This document shows, one piece after another, positions 35,365 to 47,344 of a stretch of 57,959 nt of DNA (position 1 is its first letter; each line of letters begins with the position of its first letter). The notes under the pieces were generated by a model that was not told the DNA's origin, did no database searches, and saw only the letters and a list, made by a program, of their open reading frames with translations. Origin of the DNA: Phialocephala subalpina (lineage: Eukaryota > Ascomycota > Leotiomycetes > Helotiales > Mollisiaceae); NCBI GenBank assembly GCA_900073065.1, contig FJOG01000102.1, forward strand, positions 1 through 57,959, given 5' to 3'. The position numbers were made by a program, and so were the translations under genes.

Positions 35365-36812
35365 TCAAGTTGATATTTGCTTGACATTACCAATAAATAC
35401 GACAAGGACAGCGCAATATCTACTCGTGTATCAGCTTCTCTCCAGGCCAAACCAAGTGGGAAGAACTCACGCTGCCGCTGCGGCTAGTATCTCATGCCGC
35501 TGAGCCTTGGTGAATTTGAGGAGGATCGTAGAGAAGACCAAAGTGAATATTAGTAGTACAATAATGGTAACGGATGTAGACGAGTTTGTGGCTGTCCCTT
35601 GAGAAAGGTGCCACAGGACATAGACTGGAACCACAAGGAGAAGACTCATTATCATCAAGACCACCACGGTGACCATGACGTCAATGCGTCGATGACTGTA
35701 TAATATGCGGTTTCCGGGGTCTGACTTAAGATGCAAGGCCTGTCAAGATGTTAGTGAAAAGCTCAATTGTCCAACAGATCCGCATACGGCTCTTAATCCG
35801 AAGAAATACTATACAAGGTTTTAGTTAGCGACTGCTGCTTGATCTCATATTCCAAGTAGTTCAACTTGCCCGCATAAGCCTAGACTTGTGCAGAGACTTC
35901 AGACACATTGTCTCGATCGTCTCATCTAGCCAGGTAGTGTCTCGGCTTGGATTCAGTGTAATGAGATCCTCCTGGTGATAGATATAACTCTCCTCTATGC
36001 ACAGAGGTTTGTCAATGTCGAAATATGTCTTGACTGAATGGTAATCGCGCTCGATAGGTGCTTCAAGGGTCGCCATGCTTTGAGAGGTCGTGAGCAAAGT
36101 GGCTGACATTCGTCAGTTTCAAGGAAGCATAATATTTTCTTCGGTATTGTCGGTAGTGCTGACCATACTCCTGATATTTTACTCCAATTTGAGCCACCAA
36201 CTCCTTTCTTTTCCCCGATATAACATCATCTCTCATTCTAGAGGACAAGAGAGTGGGATCGTCGCACACATGTTGCCGGTCCAGCCTATCGAGGTCTTGT
36301 TCGAGCATTCGCAGTTCGTCTTGTTTATATAACAACAGGCGCTTCTGGAGGAAACCAAATCGTCGGAAAAGCTCAAAGTTTCGATCACTGTCGAGGAAAG
36401 CTGCAAGACGTGGGTATCCTCTAGGACAAGCATGAACTGAAATCTATCAACACGGTCGTCTTATCTAATATAAGGTTATCTTGCTTACGACTTCTAATCA
36501 CAATTACCATACGTTCCTTCGCAGGGTGCGTTTCGACTCGTTGTTTCTTACTCCAACAGTTCTGCATCCCGAAGAAACTCCTGGTAGGCTCTAAGTTCTG
36601 TTAGTCTTGATTCCAGTTGAAGTTCATCTGGCTTGAATGGATTGTCTACCGCTAGTGGGCCCTGTACTCTCACTTTGGACTTGCATCGGTGAGGATGTCG
36701 TGGTGGGGCTCGCATGCTCCGAGGCATAGGTGACTGCCTGGGTTGTTTCTGCTTGACCACCATCTGCCATACCCCTTTCCATCAAATCTTCTCTAGAGAA
36801 TAACGCACTCAT
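35365..36812 (-). CDS. DUF6594-type fungal membrane protein (paralogue 2)
   Basis: Minus strand. Well-supported 3' exons are about 36164-36436, 35870-36102, 35788-35808 (21 nt), 35471-35739 and 35365-35419. They give 'GYPRLAAFLDSDRNF', 'RRFGFLQKRLLLYKQDEL', 'YHSVKTYFDIDKPLC', then 'ILYSHRRIDVMVTVVV' and a three-helix hydrophobic C-terminus ending VLVVFIGNVKQIST. Intron positions match paralogue 1 exactly. The intron 35809-35869 uses a GC donor (CGG|GCAAGT) where paralogue 1 has GTGAGT. The 5' end probably starts at ATG 36812 (MSALFSREDLMERGM, alignable to paralogue 1 'EDLMEKGI'), but that frame stops at about 36624 and the joining exon(s) between 36437 and 36630 are unresolved. The gene may be intact with unusual splicing, or 5'-damaged. 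Function unknown. Confidence 0.65.
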
Positions 36813-37855
36813 TCTGTTGTGTCAAGTATTTAGCGTGGGTCGAAAGCTTCCAGAGCAGAGCAGGAGAGGTGTTGTAAATTTGTTTCTGAAAGTCCAAAAT
36901 CATAGCGCTGGCGGTCAACTGCTGTACCACTTGACTAGGCAACATTTTCATGAGTCTGAGAGCCATTGGTCTGAGATACAACCTCGGGACAGGATACAAT
37001 GGACGCTTTGTGGCGCGTCCTCCCATAGCTGCATTTCATGTCACACAGCTGAGGCTAGCTAGGCGCCCGAAGCAAAATTTTGGAAGTCCCAAGTATCATC
37101 TGGCCTACTAGGCCTCGTTACCTTGAATGTTTGGAGAAGCCTTGATTATTACTGGTGGAACTAATGTGCGATGGCCGTGACTGAACTAATAGGATACTCT
37201 TCTCAATCATCGTGTGGTGGTACGCAATGCGGTTTGCTCTCGCTAAGCGAGTCAAGCTCATGTAGAATTCCGCCGATACCAGTCAAACTTTAATCATCGC
37301 CTCGGGGACTACCTTAAAGGAGCTGACAGCCAAATCCCGCAAGCATCCTTGTCATCATGAGACGCTTCGACCTATACCAGGCTCTTGTCACGTGGATATT
37401 GAATATGGATGGTTTGTTGAAAGAGTTGGTTGATGGCTTCAAATATACAAATGCTTCTAGATAGTATTTGCAGCTCGTCCATTTACAAGATTCTCGCAAT
37501 CTTCTCAGTAAAAAGTATCTTTTATTCGAGTGGAATTCGAAAGAGTACTTAAGAATTCTTACGGAGTCGTTCCTTGTTTTGCCAAGAATAATCAAATCAA
37601 ATTCCCATTAATCATTTCCATCTTATGTATAGCGTTAATCAGTCACTCAATACATTAACGGCACAGCAACTGGAGTACAAAGCTTTGATGAACGAAGGTA
37701 TGTTATTTTTACATTATAACGACCTATTATCAAGGTATTCTAATTCTTCCAAATTAATTTATAGCTCAACGTTCTAATAATACTTTACATGCTTACATAC
37801 AATGGTAAGAAGCCCCAGTAATACTATCACCATTGGAAAAAGATGAAAGATAAGC
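36813..37855. other. Intergenic, nothing recognised
   Basis: About 1 kb upstream of the second DUF6594 gene. Open frames here (36793-37062 on both strands, 37314-37595 minus) have no recognisable features. The stretch from 37560 to 37830 is more AT-rich. Confidence 0.4.
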
Positions 37856-38403
37856 CTATCTATAGGACGAATTGGAACTTCCGCCTTGCTTGTTTTGGTC
37901 GGTTTGATCTTGCTTTTTCTTCTGCCAATCGATGGCTTCGATGCGTCTCTTCAACTGCCAGCAGCAAATCATCCCTTCAAGACCTCTATATTGATCACCT
38001 CCAGGTGGAAATCCCTACATCATAGAATTGAGTATGGCTTTCCTTCAGAGCGCATGTAACTTACTGTATTTCCCGTCCGATTGGGAGGAAATGTCCCCCT
38101 ACTAGTTTGGTGGTTGTATGGATAATTTCCAATGGGTAACATCACATAAGGCCCGATCAATTCTGCGGTATATCCAGTATTGTTCCGCCAATGACCCTTT
38201 ATAAAGCTACTATTTCTTAGTCACATGATCGTCTTTGTTCAAGACGGCTAGGAAGTAACGGGGTTTCTGGAGAGGACATACCACTCATGGCAATTGCATC
38301 TGCAAACGTCTGCCATTGCCTGTATTCACTCTTTTCTTGGAGAATGCCAAAAATGCCTAAGATATTGTTCCAGCCGTTTTGGTACTTTGTAGACTCCTAC
38401 TGT
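37856..38403 (-). pseudogene. 3' part of an unidentified gene, interrupted by Copia insertion
   Basis: On the minus strand the last exon 37856-38014 (ending KQGGSSNSSYR-stop) follows a 50-nt intron (38015-38064, GTAAGT...GATGTAG). The exon before it, from 38065 to about 38200, reads 'GHWRNNTGYTAELIGPYVML' and 'PYNHQTSRGTFPPNRTGNT'. Further upstream 38320-38390 reads 'YQNGWNNILGIFGILQEKS' and 'YRQWQTFADAIAMS'. Composition and splice sites look like a real gene, but I cannot join the third piece in frame and do not recognise the product. The Copia element begins 5 bp beyond, so its upstream part should lie at about 44400-44770 or further right. Confidence 0.4.
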
Positions 38404-38408
38404 GATCT

Positions 38409-38581
38409 TATCAGATGCTACGAGGTCTAGGCATCATATTATGGGTAAAAAGATCGTATTCTTAAGTCTGGAGAGCTAGCTAGGGAGGAGAGTGAGGATA
38501 TAAGAGTCTGCGAGATTACCCTTGAACTATACTCTATATAGAATGAAAGTTTGACCCACTACACGTGACCAGCAATTGACA
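38409..38581 (-). repeat. 3' LTR of Copia element
   Basis: 173 bp. On the minus strand it starts TGTCAATTGCTGGTCACG and ends ...GCATCTGATA. It is preceded on the minus strand by a G-rich polypurine tract. Confidence 0.88.
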
Positions 38582-38879
38582 CACCCCCCCAGGTCGAGAG
38601 GCAACGAGTCCTACTACGGTAAATAGGAGAGAAGTGAAGCTATTCACAAAAGTAAACGCGTAATTGCTGTGATAACACTTAATAGCTAGTAATCCACTTT
38701 TATTGAAGTATTTTCCTAAAATATTAATACTAATATTATTAAAACATATAAAATGAGCGTAAGATCGATATCTAGTGTAATAAAAGAGATAATCGGTTCG
38801 AGGTAAATATATAACTAGTAACTCCAATTGAACTAATAAAAGAAAATAATAATTTAAATCGATTAATTTGAGTAGTACC

Positions 38880-39340
38880 GGTTTAAACTTTACCTTTGGA
38901 AGTAATTAAGTATTCGATATCGACGAGTTTAAATTGTTTAACAAAAGATTCGTGCTTTTGACGTAATAATAGCTTAGTGAGGCCGTCTATTGGCATATTT
39001 ATTATTTTAATCCAAATAATATTGATATTTCTAGCTTTAATTTGTTCGCGTAACTAGTACTAGTGGATATCGACGTGCCGCAATTTCGTGACTAGCTTCG
39101 GTGACTCCTTTACTATGAGACGGATAGTCTAGAGGTTATCGCAGAAAATAGTGTCGTCGTTAGGTAAATCGAGATTAATTGTATCGAATAACCGTTACTA
39201 CTATATGAGCCACGACGCGCACGTTAAAACAGCTTTTAGCTTTGCCTCCGTAGTCGACGTGGAAACTGAGTCTTATTTACTGCTTTTCTAGTCTATTGTG
39301 CCTCCGAGAACCTGAAAGAGGAAGCCTTGGGTGCTACGGC
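38880..39340 (-). pseudogene. Copia RNase H remnant
   Basis: The minus-strand reading gives 'DSVSTSTTEAKLKAVLTCAS' (pattern of the Copia RNase H 'S..STTEAE' motif), then 'DNL-stop-TIRL', 'KLRHVDIH' and 'INMPIDGLTKLL', corresponding to the 'K..ADG.TK' end of Copia polyproteins. Stops are where Gln or Trp codons would be. Confidence 0.82.
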
Positions 39341-40746
39341 GCGTTACTACGTCGTCCGCAAAAGACGCGTTACTAATAGCGCGGAAAACAAGCTCTCTAT
39401 CAATAAACTCGGTGTCTATTCCTCCAAATTGTAGCGCTAAGTAACGTGTGCCGTAAAGATATTGCAAGAGCCGTTTTATAGCCTCACGGTAATTAGGGCT
39501 CGAGTTTTAATTGAAAGTAACTAGTTTTTTGGTGATTCACGTTATATCGGGGCGGGAAATCGTTATCGAGTAAGTCGTCGAGCTAATCCGCTGTTAATAA
39601 GCTATAGTCTAATGAGTAATTGCCTTTCTATTATATGGTCGTAGTTTGACGGTAAAATCGATCGGAACTTTGGGAAATGGGCCTCTCGTATCTACTCCAA
39701 ACTTCCGATATATATTCTCTATATAAGAGTCCTAATAAAGCTATATTTTCCGTTGTATCCTATCTCTAATCACGCGTATACTTAGAAACCACTTTAATTC
39801 ACTTATCTCGCGCATCTCGTATTTCCTTAGCAAGAGAAATCTCACTTCCTTATATTGAACACGTTCTTTCCGGTAGTAAAGTATGCAAATATCGTTAACG
39901 TAGAAAAATATTATCATTTTACTATCTATAAATAAGCACGAACATTTTAGTACTAATTCGAGATCGAACGATTTTATAGACGCGCTAAAGTCGTTAAACT
40001 ATAGTAGCGGTAATATATCAAAGCCATAAAGCGCCATTTAATAACGTAGTATATATTTAGGCTTTTTCTTTCTATTTGGCAGTTTAACGTAGGTTTCTTT
40101 ATCCATTCGAGAGTTAGTAAACGCGTTAATAGTATCGAATTACTCCATTTCTAAGTCGAAGTATACTGCAATTGCAATTAGTATTCGAAAGACTCGGGAG
40201 GTTAAAGTAGCAGCGTAAACTTCGTCTCGATCACTCTACTAAAGGTCTCCGCGCGCTATAAGACGTGCTTTATATTTTAAGAAATAGTTATCGTCGTCGA
40301 ACTTATAGTCTAATACTCATATTAATAGAATCGGTTTAATGCTTACTTTGTTTACGGTTTTAATTAGTACTTCTTCGAATATTCCTTTCTTTTAGAGCGT
40401 ACTTTATTCTTTTTCTATTATTACTTCGAACTCTGCGCGATACGAATAGCGTAGTATTTCCTAATAATTTCGAGGTTTTAATGGCAATTTACTCCGATGT
40501 AATTTGGTATGAAAAGTACGTGGTATCTCTATTATAGTGACGTGAAACACAAAGTCCTTATAAAGGTTATTGACTAGTATAGCGTATCTTTCCTATTTCC
40601 CTTTGCGTTTGCCGTAATCGTAAGTAATTATAAATTTAACGCGTTTTCCGGTCTCGATATTTTCGATAGAAATCTCTAAATTTTAAATATTAACTCGAAT
40701 ATTTGTTTATCGCGTCTCATTAGACTGAGAGTAGCTAAGGCTTACT

Positions 40747-40803
40747 NNNNNNNNNNNNNNNNNNNNNNNNNNNNNNNNNNNNNNNNNNNNNNNNNNNNNN
40801 NNN
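40747..40803. other. Assembly gap (57 N)
   Basis: 57 undetermined bases inside the Copia pol region. Confidence 0.99.
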
Positions 40804-41149
40804 AAAGCGAGGGAATCTGGAGATCTAATTAATCGACGAGGAGGAGCTTAACCCGATCGAAATATAGTTTGACTATTAGCGTATTAATTGCTTAACGGCA
40901 TCAATATAAGTACTAATATAAGTGCATTTCCTACGTTTAGTGCATCGTTTCCTACATCTATTGAAACGGTCGACGGGCTCTCCGCACGCTTCATTTAATG
41001 GTCTCTAGTGAGGTTATTAATAGTTAGAAGATTATTTAAGGAGTTTAGGACTTGGTTATCTTACTCCGGTAATAGCTTTAACTCTAGTAATGGCTCTAGT
41101 GATAACTCTAGCGTGAGTAGCTGAAATGATTAAATAATAATCGTATCTC

Positions 41150-42100
41150 TGGGCTTCTCGATATTAGCCTTATAAGCAATTCCAATACCCTTAGTATAAG
41201 CGTTTAACTGATATTCGTGCTTATATAATTCGTAGCTCGCGTTTGGAAAATCGTCCATTTTAATGATTTCGATGATCTCTTAGATTTATATGACCTTTAA
41301 TTCGGTGAGCTTCCCATTAAACGTAAAGTCGTAAAAAGTATTTTTATTAAAAGTCACGTTTTTAATCGAGATAGCGCGTTTTAATGATAGTATCTATATG
41401 TAGAAGATGTTCGTAGATTTATATCCAATTAAGTAATTTATATGCGTTCTTAGATTAAGTTTATTGAGCTTCGAATGGTTTTTGATAAGAGGGTAAACCT
41501 TATAATTAAAGACTTTGAGATATGCAATTTGCGGTAAATGGCTTTCTATTCCCATTTACTTCTAGAGAAACGCTAAAAGTGATATTTATCTTAGACGCTT
41601 GTTTAATGATTTGTTTAATAGATAGCTTACCGTATAATAAGACTCTGGAAATATATTCGGAGGGAGGTTGGCGCTAATATGCATGGCACGTGTTTTATTT
41701 ATAATTACCCCCTTAGTACGCTTCGTAAGACCGTTTTAATCGTATGTATTAAAAGAAGTAAACTCGATAATAATGCCTTTTTCGTTAATTAGCTCGTATT
41801 AACCTCTATTAAATGAGGTTTATCCATCGATTTTAATGATTACTACTTAGAAACTTTATTTCCGTTTGATTTATCTTATAAAGTATTTAATGCAAGCGAT
41901 AATAGTTACTTATTTAAGATTTGAGAGTAAGAAAACGTAATTCATTTAATAGACGTCGCAATAGAAATAGAAAATCTTAGATTTGTTTTTATCGCTCTCT
42001 TTTATATAAATTCAATTACCGGTGATTTAATAATAAGGGTAACGACTTTATTCTATTGGTCTACGGGAAACGATTTCATGAGCTCTAACGAGTTTATAAA
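41150..42100 (-). pseudogene. Copia integrase remnant
   Basis: Minus-strand pieces include 'GIIIEFTSFNTYD-stop-NGL' (functional form EF..P.TP.QNG), 'NKTRAMHISANLPPNIFPES' and 'LIGYKSTNIF'. They match the core and C-terminal region of Copia integrases. Multiple stops and missense changes. Confidence 0.78.
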
Positions 42101-44222
42101 CCTCGCAAATATAATTAAGTTCGTAGGTTATAATTTTACAATTGGTTACTTATTGCGGTAAATAAGAGAGTGCCTCTATATATAAGTGCCCTATTCGATT
42201 ATATTACTTCTTAGCCGTAGTTTTTGCCGCGCGGAGAAGTTGACGCGAATTCTACGCAATGTAAACGTGATTATTTATTTAATTGATAACGTAATTTAAT
42301 CTTAAAAATAGCGAGTTGTATTCTAATACTTATTGGTTTTCTCGAAATAATATTTAATATATTATATTATTAGCGCATTTAAGTAGCTCGTTTTCTATGT
42401 CCTATATAATATTTTTAGCCTTGAGTAAACGGAGACTAATAACGGTAAGCGGGAAATTAAGATAAAAAGTAACGTTTGTAATAATGATTTTCCTTTTTTT
42501 TAGGTAATTCGAATATTAAATCAAAATAGTAATATTTCCCTAGCTATGAATTATAGCCGCGCTATTGCTTATTCCGAGCGTTTTTCTTATTGCGGCAAGG
42601 ATAAAGTTCTCGAATTTATCTTTATTGTTTCCTACGTAGCACGTAGTACCAAAGTCCAAAATAATACTATTTATAAGCGCGTTAAGTACTTTAAACGATA
42701 AAGTGACGTCCATATTATAAGTCGAGTTACTATTATCAATAAGCTAATTATTATCGACTAGTTTACTAGCGTCAAATTCACCGTCGTTAATATTTATAGC
42801 GTAATAACCTAGTAGCACCGGGAATACTATATCTCCAGATTTCGAGACTAGTATCGGGGGCTTATACCCTAAGCTTTCCGCAGAGGGTTAAAGTGATATA
42901 GTCTTCGCGTTCTACTATTTATTGGCCTTCTTACGTAGTTAATCGACTTTCCTTTAGACCTTCCAATTGTTCTTTATCTTCTCGTTTACTTGTTTCTAAA
43001 TATTCGAGTCTAATTTCCAATTTGGTTTCCGCTTATTTTCCATGATATATAGGCAGTCTTTAAACTAGTGGATTACGGTGTATATATAAGGTGTATTCTC
43101 GTAGTCCCTCCCCGTTCGTCCATTGAGAGTAGGCTATTGTTGTTGCTCTTTATTATCGGTAATTATAATCGGGTAAGCATATTATACCCCTCAAATTCTC
43201 GATTGGTCTAAGGTATTCCTACGCTATTATTAATAAAGACGCAAAAGTTCTTTAAACGTCCATAGTATAGCTTCCATTAATAGCTCTTTCTTCATCATAT
43301 CCGCAAAAGTAGGTGCAATTAAGTAAACTACTTGGAGGAAATCATAGTATAATCTTAAATTATTAATTATATCGGGGATTTTCAGCGTAATACTCTCATC
43401 GTATGTAAAATGCTAGTCTTTTAACTACGATTTGATATTTATCGATAATTTTGCTATAGTCTTAAACTTCTTCTATTTCTCTAAGATCTTACCTTTTTGC
43501 GCTTAATTTGACGGAGTAACTTCTAACTTCAAGTTATGTATTATATACTAGAGCGTTTCGCAGTTAAATGTATAGAGCAAGTATTTCTGGTCGATGGAAA
43601 CTTGAATTATTACTCCTAAACCTTTGTAGGCCTCGCTTTGCCGGTGGTAAACCTTAAGCTTATAAGATTAAATTTCTTTGAGTAATCTTAACTCCTTCTT
43701 TTCATTTGCGTTTAAGTCCGAGAACTTAGCTTTCTTAGTCAAAGAGACTATCTTGGCGCCCCCTAGCGTTGTTTAATTGTTTCTCGTAAGTGTAACTAAC
43801 GGCGTAATTATAATATTTGCTTTAATATCTATTGGCATTAGCATTAGTAATTAAACTAACTTTAGAAGCTTGTCTTAAAGTGTATCCGAGTCGATATACC
43901 TCTATAAATCTTCCTTATTCGCTCTCGTTTTAATAACTTCTTTCCATTTAACGTAAATTGCCCCTCCGATTAAAATTACCGGAATAAGCTTTACTTTTGC
44001 TATTTTGCTCTATAGTTGCGACAGCGAGCTCGCAGATCTTCCAATGAAGTATGGGTATACGACGAATAACTCCTCGTAGTCGCAGACGCTACTAATCAGG
44101 CAATCGTTAACTATTTCGGGTAAAGGTAGTCAAAGGAGATAGATTTTTAGTGTTTTTTACCGGGTAGGCCAAATATGCGGTTATTTCGGTGGTTAGGCCT
44201 TAGGGAATTCCGGGCTTATAAT

Positions 44223-44395
44223 TATCAGATGCTACGAGGTCTAGGCATCATATTATGGGTAAAAAGATCTTATTCTTAAGTCTGGAGAGCTAGCTAGGGA
44301 GGAGAGTGAGGATATAAGAGTCTGCGAGATTACCCCTGAACTATACTCCATATGGAATGAGAGTTTGACCCACTACACGTGACCAGCAACTGACA
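44223..44395 (-). repeat. 5' LTR of Copia element
   Basis: 173-bp direct repeat of 38409-38581. It ends at the target duplication GATCT (44396-44400). Confidence 0.88.
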
Positions 44396-44400
44396 GATCT

Positions 44401-44774
44401 GGATCAAGAGGTTCTCGCAGGAAGGGCATCGCATAATATACATGCTGCATCTTGAAGAACTTGCAGATCACTCTACCGTTAACTCTAATGCGTTTCAATC
44501 TGACGTGTAAAGCGGCTCAACCATGGCCACGAAACTGAATGGAAGCGATACCAATGCCCCCATGCAATACCACCCGATTTAGGATCACCGGATTATTCTA
44601 TCACGAAGACAACCAATAGGACTTGTTACGTAGCCTCATTGAGATACGAAATATAAGACTCACAATATTTGAATCACTGGATATGACAGTGGATAACAAC
44701 AATGACAATTTGAATCCACCAGAACAATACAGACAATTGTTTGTGGAAAGAAAGAGCATCTCTCTGAAAGCCTA
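44401..44774. other. Host sequence between Copia and Tc1 insertions
   Basis: About 375 bp of moderate-GC DNA, originally contiguous with 38403 and leftward. The minus strand contains short protein-like stretches ('QHVYYAMPFLREPLDPD', 44398-44450), so it may be upstream sequence of the gene remnant at 37856-38403. Splicing cannot be resolved. Confidence 0.35.
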
Positions 44775-44776
44775 TA

Positions 44777-46155
44777 TAGTCAGAGCCCTAAAGTTCCCGT
44801 GATTTTTTTTTTGACCTCGCACTCTATATTTTCCAAAAACTTAAACTTCACATAACTTTACTAATTATAGTTTAAATTAAAATCTAATTAATGCTATTAA
44901 TGCGCTTATGTATCCTCTTTCTAACGATATAAAAATCTCTCGAAAATGTCTAAAATTGGGCTCAATATTTTGTGTGCCACCCCTTGGCCTCAATAATAGC
45001 TTCCATTCGAGCATTTATACTTACACTCAAAGTATCAAATAATTCTTAGTTTAAAGTATCCTAAGCCGCTTAGAAATAAGATTCCAATCTCTATCGCGCA
45101 TATTCTGACTCTAATTTATTTGCTGTAACCTCCGGAAACATCTCATAGCATTTAGTCTTTAAGTGCCACCAAATATACTTAATTGGATTTAAATCAAGGG
45201 AGTAAAAAGGCCAGTCCATAAACTATGTGATCCCTTTGGCAGTGAACTAAGCCTTGATTTTCTTGGCACAATAAATAAAGGCATTATCTTACATAAATAA
45301 ATACCTTAAGTCGAGTTTTTCGTGAATTAGAGCAAGTTTTGCGTTTAAAACCTCGATATAAGAGTTAGCGGAATACTTATGCTTTTAACTCTCAAAATCC
45401 CGGTCTATAATATAGAGGTTAGACCGCCCGAGGTCCCAAAAGCATACTTAAACTATAACTTTCATATTCTTATTCGTTCCGTAAATTTGGACTATTTTTG
45501 GTTGCTATTTCTCTATTGATATTCGAAAGTACTATTCATCCCGTTTCCCCCGCCCCCGCTCACAAGAGCACTTATTACTCTATATATGCATTCCCTATTC
45601 CTTTGTATTTAAATGCCGATGCGCAAAGCACTAAGCAAATCGCTTATTGGCATTCTTTTGAGTAAGAAATAGTCGTCGTTTGTACTTCTAATTCTTGATT
45701 TTATGCTCTTTTAAGATCTTCTTAATAGTTTTCCTCTTAAAAGTAACTTCGCAGGCTTTTATAACTTTAATATAAGAATCCTTAAGAAAGCGGCGGACGT
45801 GCCGTAGTACAAGTCGTTCTTTAGCGTCTAAATAGCACTTTAGTCGGCCGGTTTGAGGCAAAAAGTGCCCGCTGTCGCGTAGTGCCTCTTTTTTGATCGT
45901 GTCGCTAACGTTTATATATAGATGAGAATAAAACTATTAGATTGCAGCTTTAATTGCGCCGCTATCGTGCATACTAATAATCCGGCCTCTTTTAAACTTA
46001 GTGAGTGCCTTCTTTGGAAGAGGATTACTATCTATAGGCCTAAGAGGAGTGCGTTCTGGTGGCATATTATGATGTTTAAAGAAGGAGGAGGAACGCGCTT
46101 CGCAAAAAAACGCGCTTTTAAATTAAAAATCACGGGAACTTTAGGGCACGGACTG
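44777..46155 (-). mobile_element. Tc1/mariner transposon, RIP-decayed
   Basis: The TIR GCCCTAAAGTTCCCGTGATT occurs near both ends in inverted orientation (44785 onward, and the complement near 46145 downward). The ends are TAGTC... (originally CAGTC) and ...GACTG, with TA duplications at 44775-44776 and 46156-46157. Length is 1379 bp. It contains a single decayed transposase gene on the minus strand. All features fit Tc1-like elements of fungi. Confidence 0.9.
44962..46065 (-). pseudogene. Tc1-type transposase remnant
   Basis: A frame of 368 codons with about a dozen stops. It starts MPPERTPLRPIDSN, has an N-terminal helix-turn-helix region, and shows the DDE catalytic region as 'DNAFIYCAKKIKA' and 'DWPFYSLDLNPIKYIWWHL'. 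The C-terminus ends 'IEAKGWHTKY', a standard Tc1 ending. The catalytic Glu of 'NPIEYIW' is Lys (GAG to AAG), and Gln/Trp codons have become stops, as expected from RIP. Confidence 0.88.
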
Positions 46156-46157
46156 TA

Positions 46158-47101
46158 CCAGACATTCTAATTCTCAAATAACGCACATGGAATCATGCGT
46201 GGAGTTAGAACTTGAGGCATCTGCATCAACTTCATTAAATAATACAATCTTTCCTGTGTTTCTCTTTATGACGTGGCAATTTAATTCACTTCTCACTTAT
46301 AACAGCTGAAAACATGACGGTATGGAAACTGCTTCCAAGATGTTACTATAATACAAGCAATGCGGTTATGTAGACTACGAGGCCGGCTGTATCAAGACTT
46401 AGTAGTGATATATCATGTGTACGCTTGGAATAGCAAGCGAAACTTGGAAGTTGGAAGAGAGAAGCACGTGATAGGTAGTCACAGAACACTTGCATAGTTT
46501 CAGACGTGTCAATGTCCCTTCCACACCAGAACATTTCGATCTGTTTCCAAAGAATCGCAATCTTCCTCGCACCTGAAACGGTGTCCAGTATTATCTCAGA
46601 TTGATACCCCACAATGTGGTTGAGCAATAGGATGTTGCCAGCTACGCCGGACATCGGATCTTTTCGAAAGCTCAGAAAACTCGATGTCGTAAGATACAGA
46701 CAACCGAGAAAATTAACAAAGATTTCTATCATCTTCTCCGATGCAGAGGTGTGTCTCACTGTCTGCCACACTGGCTCATTGATGCAATATCCTGCGTAAG
46801 TCATGCTGCCGATTTTCTGCGCTCGGCCATCCCGATTAGCATCACGATGACCGCAGGTGCTTTCGGAGAAAGCTGCATGCGTTCTAAAAATCTTCCCCTC
46901 TAGTATGAATGAGTGTTTACTACTCGAATGTCAACAACAAGTCATGTTGCACTCATCTCGCAACAAGCGAACCTCGAGCATGAAAAGGGGCATCACGTGT
47001 GCCTCGCTTGCGATGCCTGCATGAACCCGGATTCCGGCTTCGGCGATGACAGATTAACCTATATATTGATTGTCTGAGGCGATTTTGATAGATATCTCAG
47101 C
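46158..47101 (-). other. Weak hypothetical ORF (46346-46804) and spacer
   Basis: A 152-codon minus-strand frame (46346-46804), starting MTYAGYCINEPVWQTVRHT, has even amino-acid composition and two mildly hydrophobic segments. It could be an exon of a real gene, perhaps the upstream part of the locus split by the two transposons, but no family is recognised and no splice sites are clear. The rest (46.8-47.1 kb) shows nothing. Confidence 0.25.
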
Positions 47102-47344
47102 TCAGCTGTTGATTTCTGGAACCACACATTGTGGAAATGAATGTTGCGGGCTTCTGTCTCCGCACGTGGTAAGCATTGAGCAACTTGGGCCATTGAGGAC
47201 TTTGTGTCCTGGGAGTGTACACATTTGGAGACTGTCACCTTCGGGGGTTTTCACATTGGGGCTGTCTCCAATCTGGGGCGTGCAGTATTGAAAAGCCTCC
47301 AGAACCTGTGGAAGCATCAGTATCAGCACGAGACAGAATGGCAA
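47102..47344 (-). CDS. Candidate small secreted cysteine-rich protein, 80 aa
   Basis: The minus-strand frame starts MPFCLVLILMLPQVLEA, which looks like a signal peptide with an Ala-rich cleavage site. About 60 residues follow with five cysteines (21, 42, 55, 61, 73), many Pro/Ser/Thr and no other hydrophobic segment. Size and composition fit fungal small secreted proteins. There is no family match that I can see, an internal CAG near 47306 could instead be a splice acceptor, and the frame may be chance. It lies between transposon-rich DNA and the sulfide cluster, a typical setting for such genes. Confidence 0.3.
   Translation of the reverse strand: MPFCLVLILMLPQVLEAFQYCTPQIGDSPNVKTPEGDSLQMCTLPGHKVLNGPSCSMLTTCGDRSPQHSFPQCVVPEINS

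Larger units (their letters stand above)
38409..44395 (-). mobile_element. Ty1/Copia LTR retrotransposon, RIP-inactivated
   Basis: Two 173-bp direct LTRs (38409-38581, 44223-44395) are flanked by a perfect 5-bp target duplication, GATCT (38404-38408 and 44396-44400). Coding is on the minus strand: integrase at about 41.9-41.2 kb, reverse transcriptase about 40.6-39.7 kb, RNase H about 39.3-38.9 kb. That order, with integrase before RT, defines Copia. Transitions have put stops throughout. A G-run (GGGGGG on the minus strand, 38583-38592) next to the 3' LTR is the polypurine tract. A 57-base gap lies at 40747-40803. Total length of about 6 kb is normal for the superfamily. Confidence 0.9.
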
